Assembly (NCBI GenBank): GCA_035533015.1
Contig: DATLUQ010000006.1
Location: forward strand, 1-64,000
Origin: Gemmatimonadaceae bacterium
GTDB lineage: Bacteria > Gemmatimonadota > Gemmatimonadetes > Gemmatimonadales > Gemmatimonadaceae
Length of the DNA stretch: 64,000 nucleotides
Direction: 5' to 3'
Shown here: positions 1 to 10,539 of the stretch, in pieces
Layout: each line of letters starts with the position of its first letter
How positions within the stretch are numbered: the stretch's first letter is position 1
The notes under the pieces: generated by a model
Databases searched by the model: none
Told to the model about the DNA's origin: nothing
The model's input: the letters and a program-made list of their open reading frames with translations, nothing else
Translations under genes and position numbers: made by a program

Positions 1-47
1 CGGCCATGAGCAACGCGGAGGCGCGGCGCAGCTCCGCCGGAGAGGCG

Positions 48-155
48 GCCTGACTCGGCGCTGCTGCTGGCGGCGTGGGGGGAAGTGGCTGGCGGCCTGC
101 GGCCGCCTGCCGCTATTATGAAAGAACGCCGCCGCAGAGCGCCGCGACGTTAGCC
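48..155 (+). repeat. attC-like recombination site (candidate, site A)
   Basis: An imperfect palindrome of about 108 bp. The left arm starts GCCTGAC (48-54) and runs into GCGCTGCTGC then GGCGGCG. The right arm is its near reverse complement and ends GACGTTAGCC (146-155). The centre holds a smaller GC hairpin (about 91-108) and an AT-rich loop. Integron attC sites have this layout: outer boxes near RYYYAAC and GTTRRRY, long paired arms with extra unpaired bases, and a variable centre. The outer boxes are degenerate here. The right arm closely matches that of the site at 11354-11418. A gene starts 14 bp downstream, as in a cassette. Confidence 0.4.
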
Positions 156-168
156 GAACCATCGGAGC

Positions 169-612
169 TTGATTGAACATCAACTGCCGGTGTCATCGAT
201 GACTTCAGTCGAGCGTTCCTCCGGTCTCTCCCGCGCGATCCGGTGGCGGATCACGCTTGGCCTGATCGTTGCCGGTGCGCTGGCCGGTGCCATGGTCGGC
301 GTGGGCATCACCGTGCTGGGGAAGATCGTGGCGGGGGCGCCGCCCGCCGACGCCGCAAACTACCGGTGGAACGCCACGGTCTTCGGAGTGCTCGGTGCGT
401 GTGTTGGACCGCTGGTGACGTGGTCGGCGCTCCGGCGAGTCCCGCTCTGGCGCACGATCACGGAGCCGCTTGTCGGTGCGTTGGTGGGGGCGGGGATCGG
501 AACGCTGCTGGGTTCGGGCGTGTTATTCCTGCTCCTGACGCCGCTGGGCGCGGGTGCAGCAGTGCTGCGACTCGAGCGCCGGCACCGTGGCCGGGCGCTT
601 CCACCGGGGTAG
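169..612 (+). CDS. small membrane protein, possible integron-cassette gene
   Basis: This encodes a 147-residue hydrophobic protein that I do not recognise. Segments near residues 27-51, 70-90 and 101-128 look like membrane helices rich in Gly and Ala, and the tail is basic. The TTG at 169 is the longest start; an in-frame ATG at 199 (MTSVERSS) is a good alternative, since neither has a strong ribosome site. It begins 14 bp after one attC-like site and ends 17 bp before another, which is the arrangement of a gene cassette. Function unknown; the membrane location is inferred from composition. Confidence 0.55.
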   Translation: MIEHQLPVSSMTSVERSSGLSRAIRWRITLGLIVAGALAGAMVGVGITVLGKIVAGAPPADAANYRWNATVFGVLGACVGPLVTWSALRRVPLWRTITEPLVGALVGAGIGTLLGSGVLFLLLTPLGAGAAVLRLERRHRGRALPPG

Positions 613-628
613 TGCGTAGGCGCGGGCC

Positions 629-715
629 GGCTAACGAGGCACGGCTGCTGGCGGCGGGGGCTTCGGAGGCGGCTTGCTCGCTATGCTCGCATGCCGCAAT
701 CAATACGGGAACTAC
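629..715 (+). repeat. truncated attC-like site (left arm only)
   Basis: It starts GGCTAAC and continues into GCTGCTGGCGGCG, a stretch shared with the left arm of the site at 48-155, and the following 25 bp also align loosely. I cannot find a matching right arm within the usual distance. A weak partner ending GTTAGAG lies at 881-887, which would make the site about 260 bp, longer than normal. I read it as the attC of the preceding membrane-protein cassette with its far half lost or displaced. Confidence 0.3.
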
Positions 716-774
716 AGAAGGGAAACCTTGCTCTGGACACCCCGGCAAACACCAAATGAGACCGACTACCCAAG

Positions 775-885
775 GTGTGCCCTGACGGCGACCTGGTCAG
801 CGAGCCAGATGAGGACTGCGGCTGCAAATCGTGCATGGCCAGAAAGCGAGAGGCCAAAGGGGCGGTCTGCAAGCCATGCCGTTAG
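775..885 (+). CDS. possible 36-residue cysteine-rich micro-ORF
   Basis: A GTG-initiated reading frame encodes about 36 residues with six cysteines: an N-terminal Cys, CGCKSC near residues 15-20, and a CKPC-type pair at the end. An acidic stretch is followed by a basic one, as in small zinc-binding proteins. The TAG stop lies inside the GTTAGAG box at 881-887, so the gene may end inside a recombination site. No ribosome site is obvious and no family is recognised. The rest of the interval from 613 to 1146 shows no convincing gene. Confidence 0.2.
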   Translation: MCPDGDLVSEPDEDCGCKSCMARKREAKGAVCKPCR

Positions 886-1146
886 AGGACACGCAGCTCT
901 GCCGGAGCACGGAGCGAACCAGCCATTCGTCAGCAGCCAAGGCCCTCTCTCGATCAATAGGATCGGACCTCCTCCGTCTGCGAGCGTCGTCCATGCCCAG
1001 GCCGCGATCAGTCCTGAGTTGTGGCCATCCACCTTGCTCTCTGTTCGGTAGAGGATTGCACACTAGCGTTCCGGGCCATGAAGCTGGCCTCCCCTGGGTA
1101 CAGGCGGCATGTGGGCGCCACGCTCGGTGCCCTGTTCAGCGACTCA

Positions 1147-1812
1147 TCAGCCGGCCCGCGAATGGCGGGCGCGATCTGCAAGGCGAAGGACGGGGATCAG
1201 CGCACCCACCTGCCCTTGGTATTCAGCGTAGGGAGAACCGAGAGATTGAACGAGCATCTGGTCCTCAACCTTGATGCGATACGCATAGGCCGCAGAAGTC
1301 GCTACGAGAGACGCTGCAAGAGTCACGATGTTTCCCGAGGCCAATGCAAGTCCATTCAGGCAGAGAAGAGACCCCAGGTAACCGGGATGGCGTACCCCAC
1401 GATACGGTCCCCCGCGCTCGATCGAGTGCTGGTCTTGAACGAGCAGGGTTCTGGTGTAGCGCTCACGTCGTGTGAGGACTGACCACAGCCGAATGCAGAG
1501 ACCGACAGCGCCCAGCGCTATACCAATCCAGGCGACGAGAGGAAGTCCAGGTAGCGCAGCCGGCGGAAACCAGTTGGAGACCCTATGGGAAGTGCCGGGG
1601 GAGATGGCCTTCATGGAGAGGGCAAATCCGAGGACTGGGACGGCGGCCACTGAGACGGCCAGGGTGCTCCTTCGGTCCGAGGCGCCGGTCCGATGGGCGC
1701 GGGCGCGCGCACCAAAGCGGATTTCGGACTGCACGGCGTACAGGAGGAGCACGAAGAGCCCGCCAATCCCGTAAGGCGGTCGTGCGGTGAAGCGTGAGAT
1801 CCATTCAGCCAT
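1147..1812 (-). CDS. isoprenylcysteine carboxyl methyltransferase-like membrane protein
   Basis: The 221-residue protein has about five hydrophobic segments. Its C-terminal half has the signature of the ICMT/PEMT/NnrU group of membrane methyltransferases: GGPYRGVRHPGYLG followed by a membrane span, then an E-x-x-L...YxxY stretch near the end. In characterised members this part binds S-adenosylmethionine and methylates a lipid or prenylated substrate; the substrate here is unknown. I chose the ATG at 1812 because GGAGAG sits just upstream; a longer frame to 1905 lacks a site and would run through the attC-like repeat. It lies 26 bp from that repeat in cassette orientation on the minus strand. 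Confidence 0.75.
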   Translation of the reverse strand: MAEWISRFTARPPYGIGGLFVLLLYAVQSEIRFGARARAHRTGASDRRSTLAVSVAAVPVLGFALSMKAISPGTSHRVSNWFPPAALPGLPLVAWIGIALGAVGLCIRLWSVLTRRERYTRTLLVQDQHSIERGGPYRGVRHPGYLGSLLCLNGLALASGNIVTLAASLVATSAAYAYRIKVEDQMLVQSLGSPYAEYQGQVGALIPVLRLADRARHSRAG

Positions 1813-1838
1813 TCGCTCTCCACGATCGCAACTCAGAC

Positions 1839-1896
1839 GGCTAACGCCGCGGCAGCAGCGTCTTGATGTTTCCACGCAGCTCCGGACGACGTAGCC
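1839..1896 (-). repeat. attC-like recombination site, minus orientation
   Basis: On the minus strand it begins GGCTACGTC and ends CGGCGTTAGCC, 58 bp in all, with arms AGCTGCGT and ACGCTGCTGC that pair imperfectly around an AT-rich centre. The right outer box GTTAGCC is identical to that at 149-155. The methyltransferase-like gene starts 26 bp after the box, in the orientation expected of a cassette. The remaining interval up to 2154 shows no gene. Confidence 0.32.
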
Positions 1897-2154
1897 TCTG
1901 ATCATCCAAGTGATGGAGTTGGAGTCTCGACAACCTCAAGGCAATGCCGGGCAGCGGCGCATTCATGCCCGTGAATGCCGACGCCGGCCAGAGCGCGACG
2001 GTGGCCGTGATGCGCGGTTTCGCTTCGGTCGCCTTGCCCGGCCGGCGAAAGCCGGGGCGCCTCGGCGCGGGGTGGGCGCTGCTCCAGGTTTCGGTCGCGG
2101 TGGGTTGCGGGCAGCTTCCGCCGGCCCTATCGTCCCTCCGCGGCAGGAGGCCGT

Positions 2155-2732
2155 ATGGACCCAGGCTTCGATTCCCTCATGCGGCGCGCCGAGCACGCGG
2201 ATCCGGGCGCGGCAGACGAGCTGTTCGCGCTCCTCTACCGCGAGCTGCATGATCTTGCCGAGCGCAACCTGCGGCGCGCCGGCGCTCCGCCCACGCTGGG
2301 CCCCACCACGCTGCTGCACGAGGCCTACCTCAACATCGCAGAGCGCGGCGGCGTGGCCTTCCCCGATCGCGGCCGGTTCCTGGCCTACGCATCGCGCGCC
2401 ATGCGTGGGTTGGTGATCGACTATGCCCGGCGGCGCCGGGCGCGAAAACGGGGACGCGAACTCGAAATAACGTTGACCGACGAGATCGGGTCGGCGGCCG
2501 GCACGCTGGCGGACGCAGACGAATTGCAGCGACTCGGCGACGCGCTGGACGAGCTGGCCATCCTCGAGCCGGCGTTGGCGGAACTCGTGGACATGCATTT
2601 CTTCAGCGGGTTCGCATTCGCCGAGATCGCCGGCGTTCGCGGCGTTTCCGAGCGCACGGTGCAGCGCGACTGGCGCAAGGCCCGGCTGCTGCTGCATCGC
2701 ACGCTGCTCGACGGGGACGACGTGGCCGTCGT

Positions 2733-2736
<4 letters not shown>
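2155..2736 (+). CDS. ECF-type RNA polymerase sigma factor
   Basis: The 193-residue protein belongs to the sigma-70/ECF class commonly encoded beside Ser/Thr kinases (TIGR02999-like). Region 2 is seen around residues 75-105 (FLAYASRAMRGLVIDYARRR). Region 4, with its helix-turn-helix, lies around residues 155-185 (FAEIAGVRGVSERTVQRDWR). No membrane segment or anti-sigma partner is apparent. It converges with the kinase gene, and the two stop codons share the four bases CTAG. I infer that the kinase controls or is controlled by this sigma factor, as proposed for such pairs, but nothing here proves it. Confidence 0.88.
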
Positions 2737-5351
<2,615 letters not shown>

Positions 5352-5544
5352 GAGCAGCGGGATGGAATCGCCCAAGCATAGGGCGTCTGCGGAGTTCCGC
5401 AACCGGCGGGGCCGGATTCGGGTGGCGTGTCGGGTTCGGCGGGCGAATTGCGATCTAAGAGGTGAAGGGCTCGCGGCAGCGGCGACGGGGCGGGGCGGCC
5501 CGCCGCCGCATGGCGCGCGAAGAGGAACCGCACCGGAGGTGGCG

Positions 5545-6924
5545 ATGGACCGCAGAAGCACGAGAACGATTGCCGCGGCGCTGGTCGCCGCACTGGCGGC
5601 GTGCGATGCGCCGCGCCCGGTTGCACCCGCGGCGCCGCCGATTGCCGCGTCACGCGATCGCGATGGCGGGGATGCCGACACGCTGGCGCGCACCGTGCGC
5701 TTGCTGGCTGCGGCGCGCGGCATCGTGCCGCTCCCGCAGCCGCCGCGAATTCCGCCGGCGCTGGTGCGTCTGGGTCGCGCACTCGCGTTCGATCGCATCC
5801 TGAGCGGGAATCGTGACATCGCCTGCATGACCTGCCACGCCGCGTCGTACGCGACCGGCGACGGGAAGAGCCTGTCCATCGGACAGGGTGGCGTCGGGCT
5901 GGGCCCGACGCGCTATCACCCGAAGGGAATCTTCATTCCGCGCAACGCGCCCCCGCTGTTCAACCTGTTCGGGATGAAGCATCTGTTCTGGGATGGGCGC
6001 GTGGAGGTGGACAGCCAGGGGCACCTCCACACGCCGGCCGGGGCGCAACTCACGCCGCAAATGGCGCGCGTACTCCGGTACGGTCCGGTGTCGGCGATCG
6101 GGATGTTTCCGGTGACGGTGCGCGCCGAGATGCGCGGCGACGGCGGCAACGAGTTGGCGGCGCTGGGCGACGACGACTACACCGGTATCTGGAACGGGCT
6201 CATGAAGCGACTCGGCCGGATTCCCGAATACCGCGCGATGTTCGAGGCCGCGTATCCGGGCGAGCGGTTCGACCGGATGAACTTCGCGTACGCGTCGAAC
6301 GCCATCGGCGCCTTCATCGTGGATCAGTTGACGCTCGAGGATACGCCGTGGGATGGATTTCTCGCCGGGCACGACGACGCGCTCAGCCCGCGGCAGCTCC
6401 AGGGGGCAGAGACGTTCCTCACACTCAAGTGCTCGCTGTGCCACAACGGTGCGACGCTCAGCGATCAGCAGTTCCATGACGTGGCCGTGGCGCAGATCGG
6501 ACCGGGCGAGGGGGACGGCGTCGGCGGGCACGACGACTTCGGCCGGTTTCGCGTGACGCACAACCAGGACGACCTGTACCGCTTCCGGACCACGCCGCTG
6601 CGGAACGTGGAACTCACCGGCCCGTACGGGCACGACGGCGCCATCGTGGATCTGCGCAGCTTCATCGCGCACTACAGTGAGTCGGACGTGAAGCTCACCT
6701 CGTACGATCCCAGCCAGCTCGAGCCGCTGCTCCGGAATACCCTGGTGCAGAATGAGAGCCAGGTGATTGCGGCACGGGACACACTGATCCTGGGGGTCGT
6801 GCTCACGGACGACTTGGTGAGCAAGCTCGTGGACTACATGAGCGCGCTCACCGATCCGCGGGCCGCCCATCTCGACCGGCTGGCGCCGGTACGGGTGCCG
6901 AGTGGGCTGCCGGTGGATCGGTAG
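5545..6924 (+). CDS. di-haem cytochrome c peroxidase/MauG-family lipoprotein
   Basis: This 459-residue protein has a lipoprotein signal ending at Cys20. It has two haem c sites, CMTCH (residues 94-98) and CSLCH (296-300), placed as in bacterial di-haem peroxidases, and the family motif LFNLFG...FWDGR near 138-152. Known relatives reduce hydrogen peroxide with electrons from small cytochromes, or like MauG oxidise a protein substrate; sequence alone does not decide. The start follows a clear GGAGG. The gene is divergent from the kinase, with about 190 bp between that must hold both promoters. It is most likely exported and anchored in a membrane. Confidence 0.88.
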   Translation: MDRRSTRTIAAALVAALAACDAPRPVAPAAPPIAASRDRDGGDADTLARTVRLLAAARGIVPLPQPPRIPPALVRLGRALAFDRILSGNRDIACMTCHAASYATGDGKSLSIGQGGVGLGPTRYHPKGIFIPRNAPPLFNLFGMKHLFWDGRVEVDSQGHLHTPAGAQLTPQMARVLRYGPVSAIGMFPVTVRAEMRGDGGNELAALGDDDYTGIWNGLMKRLGRIPEYRAMFEAAYPGERFDRMNFAYASNAIGAFIVDQLTLEDTPWDGFLAGHDDALSPRQLQGAETFLTLKCSLCHNGATLSDQQFHDVAVAQIGPGEGDGVGGHDDFGRFRVTHNQDDLYRFRTTPLRNVELTGPYGHDGAIVDLRSFIAHYSESDVKLTSYDPSQLEPLLRNTLVQNESQVIAARDTLILGVVLTDDLVSKLVDYMSALTDPRAAHLDRLAPVRVPSGLPVDR

Positions 6925-7075
6925 CGAGACGCGGCGGGAGACGGGCAGGACGGGCGCAGCCGGCGAGCCAGGCCCGCCGGCCACGGGGTTGCTCCCGCGG
7001 CCGGCGCCTTGGCCCGCAGTTCGGAGCGGTTAGCGGCTGCCTCGGAGGTTCCTCCCGGATTTCTCGGAGCGGGCG

Positions 7076-7285
7076 CTACGGCCAATCCAGCCAGTCGGTC
7101 ACGTCGAACGCCTGAGAAAGCTGGACCGCCAGTGCATGGCCCCCGGGGCGAACGAAGGAGCAATTCGCCGGGTTCACTTGCCACTGGTCCCAGCGATACG
7201 ACGCCTTCACGATCGTCGACGCCGAGACGCGGTACCCGAACCCGGCTTCGGTGTCGCGACAGTCGGCGAGCCTAGCGACGTCGTA
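7076..7285 (-). pseudogene. 3' fragment of an outer-membrane beta-barrel (porin-like) gene
   Basis: On the minus strand, from just after a TGA at 7286-7288 to a TAG at 7076-7078, runs a 69-residue open frame with clear protein character. It has alternating polar and aromatic residues (ASYRWDQWQV, FVRPGGHALAVQL) and ends in AFDVTDWLDWP, as in the last strands of a barrel. No start codon or ribosome site precedes it. The same frame upstream of the stop still reads plausibly (RVLVRLPQIRRA), which suggests a nonsense mutation in a decayed gene. Apart from this, 6925-7560 shows no convincing gene. Confidence 0.45.
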
Positions 7286-7560
7286 TCACGCGCGCCGAAT
7301 CTGTGGAAGGCGCACGAGGACGCGCCGCCCCGAGGGCCGATGGCAAACGAGGGCCGTGTCGTCCCGGATCGGGAACGTGTGGGGCAACGGCCACGCGCCA
7401 CCCGCCCCACCACAACGCTCAACGGCATCACTCGTCAGCGTCGGATCCGGTCCCCGGTGAAACACGCCGGGCGCTGGCGGCCGTGGAACCGAAATCAGAA
7501 GGCGCGAGTACGTCGTCAGGGCCCCGTGATGCTGGTTCTCCCAACCCGGAGCATGGACCA

Positions 7561-7959
7561 ATGCGAACAGGTACCGCCATGCTTGCCACCCTTGGTGTCG
7601 TCCTCGGCATCGGCTGCTCGAGCGGCGCGCCGACCGGCCCGCACAACCTCAAGGCCGACCTCCCCGGCGTCTGGGCACAATCGTTCCCCTTGCCGGCCGG
7701 GTCCTCTCGCGTGTTGTCGCTGTCCGTCCAGGATACGACCGTGACGGGCACGGGCACGTACACTGCCGAGGCCATGCAGGGCGGCACGCTCACCGTGGCG
7801 GGATTCATCACTGGCCCCTACGTCAACTTCGACATCACGGAGAGCCCAGGGGGCGTGTACCACTTCACCGGCCAATTGGCCGGAACTGACACGCTCGCCG
7901 GCAGCCTGTGGACGACCTCCGACCCGGTGCCGGTGACGTTCGCCCGCGTGTCGCGGTAA
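7561..7959 (+). CDS. putative small lipoprotein
   Basis: The 132-residue protein has a short signal with lipobox LGIGCSS, so Cys19 is the likely lipidated residue. The mature part looks like an all-beta domain of repeated strands and turns with polar Thr/Gly content (SVQDTTVTGTGTYTA, GGTLTVAGFITGPYVNFD), resembling small lipocalin-like lipoproteins seen elsewhere in this window. The ATG follows CGGAGC at a suitable distance; the frame is open further upstream but without a site. Neighbours suggest no specific role, and I do not recognise the family. Confidence 0.7.
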   Translation: MRTGTAMLATLGVVLGIGCSSGAPTGPHNLKADLPGVWAQSFPLPAGSSRVLSLSVQDTTVTGTGTYTAEAMQGGTLTVAGFITGPYVNFDITESPGGVYHFTGQLAGTDTLAGSLWTTSDPVPVTFARVSR

Positions 7960-8140
7960 CCTGATGCGCCCGCGACCTGGAGCCCGACAAATCCCTTACA
8001 TGCCCGCCACGGACTTCCGGGAACGCGAATCGCCGACCGCGCATTCACATGACGTTGCCCCGGACTCGCCGGAGTACGCACAGTCGTCTGCCTCCGCGAC
8101 AGCGCAACGCTGTATGCCCCTACCGCTCGGTGAGTGACGC

Positions 8141-8710
8141 ATGTTGATGGCCGTTTCAGCTCTGGCATTGATGTTGGCCGCCTCGCCGCCGGATACGACT
8201 CCCGCCGCGGGGCACAACGTACCAGACTCGATTCCCCGATCGATCGTGGACACCGTGCACCGGCGTCCGCGCGCTGTCGAGGTGAGTGATGCCTACTATA
8301 CCCGTCTGCAGATCCATCAGTGGTCAGCGTATTCCATCATTCCGCTGTTTGCCTTCCAGTATGTCGCTGGGAACCGCCTCTTCAACGATCCGGCGGCCGC
8401 TCCCACGTGGGCCAAGACCGGACACCGTGTGGGCGCGACCTTGCTGGCCACGGCATTCACCGTAAGCACGGTCACCGGACTCTGGAACCTCTGGGATTCG
8501 CGCAGCGTTCCGGAGAACAGAGCACTGCGTTACGTGCACGCGCTGTCGATGCTCGCCGCCGACGGGGCCTTCACCTACGCGGGCTCGACCCTGGCCACGC
8601 AGGCTCAGAACAGCCTCGCCAAGCGGCGAGAACATCGCACCGTGACTCTGGCGGCGATGGGCGTGACGTTGGCCAGTGCCCTCATGATGAAGATCTGGAA
8701 TGCCCATTGA
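8141..8710 (+). CDS. four-helix membrane protein with one His per helix, possible b-type cytochrome
   Basis: The 189-residue protein has a hydrophobic N-terminus (signal peptide or first helix), then four hydrophobic segments at about 58-77, 94-113, 130-152 and 166-187. Each carries one histidine near an end: His59, His95, His133 and His165. This even spacing resembles four-helix membrane cytochromes that ligate one or two haems by His pairs, although I recognise no named family. Its last 11 bases overlap a Rieske gene, and a second Rieske gene follows, so a haem-bearing membrane anchor that exchanges electrons with them is a reasonable inference. Haem binding is not shown by sequence alone. 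Confidence 0.7.
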   Translation: MLMAVSALALMLAASPPDTTPAAGHNVPDSIPRSIVDTVHRRPRAVEVSDAYYTRLQIHQWSAYSIIPLFAFQYVAGNRLFNDPAAAPTWAKTGHRVGATLLATAFTVSTVTGLWNLWDSRSVPENRALRYVHALSMLAADGAFTYAGSTLATQAQNSLAKRREHRTVTLAAMGVTLASALMMKIWNAH

Positions 8711-9245
8711 CCGCCGCGCAACGCCCGACGCTGCGGAGGATTCCCGGCACGCCCAGTGCGCCGCCTGCGTGCTGGGCGGACGCCGGCGCTTCATACGCGA
8801 TCTCGCCGTGGTAGCGGCCGGAACGCTGCTCGCGCTCGGCGCCGCGCCGGCTGAGGCCGCCGCCGGCGAGTGGCGATTCGTGCGCGCCGGCCGGACCCGA
8901 GGTGAGACCAAGGAGTATCCCATCCCGCCCAGCGACGGGGTGAACATCGACAACGACGAGTCGGTGATCGTCGCCCGCTACCAGGGCGCGGTCTACGCGT
9001 TCTCCCTCGCTTGCCCGCACCAGAACACGGCCCTCCGCTGGGAGGCCGACGAACACGAGTTCCGCTGCCCCAAGCATCACTCGGAATACACGCCGACGGG
9101 TGAGTTCATCGATGGGCGCGCAACGCGCGGGATGGATCGGTTCGCCGTCACCCGCGATGGAAACAACGTCGCGGTCAATCTGGACGCGTTGTTCCGCCAG
9201 GACGACGACCCGGACGCGTGGAAGAAGGCATTCGTCTCGGTTTGA
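8700..9245 (+). CDS. Tat-exported Rieske [2Fe-2S] protein, ferredoxin-like type
   Basis: The 181-residue protein begins with a twin-arginine signal (RRRFIRDLAVVAAGTLLAL, about residues 28-46). The Rieske domain follows, with cluster ligands in ACPHQN and RCPKHHSEY, the CxH...CxxH pattern. It lacks the two extra disulfide cysteines of cytochrome bc-type Rieske proteins, so a lower-potential centre is likely. The start overlaps the end of the membrane-protein gene by 11 bases, indicating coupled expression. It probably lies in the periplasm, perhaps held by the uncleaved Tat helix. Confidence 0.85.
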   Translation: MPIDRRATPDAAEDSRHAQCAACVLGGRRRFIRDLAVVAAGTLLALGAAPAEAAAGEWRFVRAGRTRGETKEYPIPPSDGVNIDNDESVIVARYQGAVYAFSLACPHQNTALRWEADEHEFRCPKHHSEYTPTGEFIDGRATRGMDRFAVTRDGNNVAVNLDALFRQDDDPDAWKKAFVSV

Positions 9246-9283
9246 CGACGCGGTGCGCCGCGCGCCGCACTTCCGGAGGAACG

Positions 9284-9733
9284 ATGGCTTTGAGCGACTG
9301 CATCAATCGTCGTGAGTTTCTAATCACCTCGGCCGCGGCGACGGCGGGAGCGCTGGTGATCACCGGCTGCGGCAACGGCCAGTTCGGGCCGACCGGCGTG
9401 AACGACGCCGGTCCCGGCGGCATTCCGACCGACGGCCCGAAGCTGATCACGGTCGGTGATTTTCCCGACCTCGCGACCACCGGGCGCCTCGTGCAGGTCG
9501 CCGACCTCCGGGCCGCTAAGCGGCTCACGGCCACGACCTTCGCCGCGTACTCGCTGATCTGCACGCACCAGCAGTGCGCCGCCGGCGTGCAGAGCGGGAC
9601 GCAGATCGTCTGTCCCTGCCACGGCTCCCGGTTCGACGCCAGCGGCAACGTCGTGAACGGACCCGCCACGCGGCCCCTGGCCACCCTCAACACGAGTTAC
9701 GACCCGGCCACCGGCATCCTGACGGTGCAGTAG
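9284..9733 (+). CDS. Tat-exported Rieske [2Fe-2S] protein, cytochrome bc-like type
   Basis: The 149-residue protein has a Tat motif (NRREFLITSAAA) and a possible lipobox (VITGC). Its Rieske motifs are CTHQQC and CPCHGSRFD, which carry the additional cysteines that form a disulfide in bc1/b6f proteins and raise the potential. The ATG follows GGAGGA by three bases. The gene lies 38 bp after the previous Rieske gene on the same strand. Two Rieske proteins of different kinds next to a His-rich membrane protein suggest a small electron-transfer chain; its donor and acceptor are unknown. Confidence 0.87.
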   Translation: MALSDCINRREFLITSAAATAGALVITGCGNGQFGPTGVNDAGPGGIPTDGPKLITVGDFPDLATTGRLVQVADLRAAKRLTATTFAAYSLICTHQQCAAGVQSGTQIVCPCHGSRFDASGNVVNGPATRPLATLNTSYDPATGILTVQ

Positions 9734-9789
9734 CACGCGGACCGACGGCCGGCGCGCCCCACATGGGGCGGCGCCGGTCGTTGCGTGCT
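9732..9789. terminator. long hairpin between convergent genes
   Basis: Outer arms AGCACGC and GCGTGCT flank inner arms CCGGCGCGCCCC and GGGGCGGCGCCGG around the loop ACAT. The inner pairing has one bulged base. There is no T tract. Placed between the stop codons of the second Rieske gene and the convergent DUF4142 gene, it probably ends transcription from both sides. Confidence 0.5.
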
Positions 9790-9792
9790 CCG

Positions 9793-10344
9793 CTACTCGC
9801 CTTGCCGGTCGAGCAGACGCTGAGCCGCCTTCAGGTGCGCGTCGAACGCCGGCACGACTTCCTTCACGAGGCTCTTCAACTCCTCGTTCTGGATCGCCGG
9901 GAGGAACGTCCCGTTGAGCGCGTCGATTACCGCGCGGTGATACGCCACCTCGTGCTCCAGGAACGCGCGATCGAATGCTTTGCCCTGCGCCGCTTCCAGG
10001 GTCTTCATCGCCGCCGCATGATCCGCGGCCATCGCGAAATCCTTGGGCGGGGTGGGCGTGACGGCGAGCTTCTTCGCCAGATCGCGTCCCATCTGCCGGA
10101 CCTTGGTGTGGTCGCGCTCGAGCATCGCGCCGAAATCACGAATCTCCTTCGTCGTCCCCTTCTTCGCCGCGAGCGCGCCGGTCTGCATGTCCCAGGTATT
10201 TGCCGCGTCGAAAATTGCCACGATCGTGGGGTCGTCCAGCCCGGCCCCTGGCGTCTGCGCCCGTACCGGGCGCGCCGTCGCGCTCATGGTCAGCATCCCC
10301 GCCGTCGCCAGCATGACCGCGTGCCGCATCGCTCCCTGCTGCAT
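9793..10344 (-). CDS. DUF4142 family exported protein
   Basis: The 183-residue protein has a Sec signal (residues about 1-27, ending ATARPVRAQ). A four-helix, ferritin-like domain of the DUF4142 type follows, with paired His residues: FGAMLERDHTKV near 70-81, HAAAMKTLEAAQGKAFD and HEVAYHRAVID. Members are common exported proteins in soil bacteria; some are linked to stress, but no reaction is established. The ATG at 10344 follows GGGAGG. It is divergent from the Cys-rich regulator gene, and the shared 195 bp interval contains an AT-rich inverted repeat. Confidence 0.85.
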   Translation of the reverse strand: MQQGAMRHAVMLATAGMLTMSATARPVRAQTPGAGLDDPTIVAIFDAANTWDMQTGALAAKKGTTKEIRDFGAMLERDHTKVRQMGRDLAKKLAVTPTPPKDFAMAADHAAAMKTLEAAQGKAFDRAFLEHEVAYHRAVIDALNGTFLPAIQNEELKSLVKEVVPAFDAHLKAAQRLLDRQGE

Positions 10345-10435
10345 ACCGACCTCCCGTATCAGATTGTCCGATGTCCCCGGGGCCGAGGCGCCCCGCGGGA
10401 TCCCGCCACACGTCGCGGAACGTAGGCCCCGCTCC

Positions 10436-10467
10436 ATAATTTGTCCAGTTTTATCTGTACTTATTTG
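10436..10467. promoter_or_regulatory. AT-rich imperfect inverted repeat, candidate operator
   Basis: ATAATTTGTCCAG and CTGTACTTATTTG are imperfect inverted arms separated by six bases (TTTTAT). This is the only AT-rich stretch in a GC-rich intergenic region between the DUF4142 gene and the divergent Fe-S regulator gene. Its position suits an operator or promoter serving one or both genes; autoregulation by the adjacent regulator is inference. Confidence 0.4.
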
Positions 10468-10539
10468 CCTTTTGCGCGCGTCCGTCCTATTCTTGCACCC
10501 TGGGACATCCGCCCGCGTCGGGCCACCCGGAGCCAAGTC

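Noticed and set aside
674-1051. Plus-strand open frame of 125 codons
   Set aside because: Composition is random-looking, there is no ribosome site, and it overlaps the more protein-like Cys-rich frame; GC-rich DNA yields many such frames.
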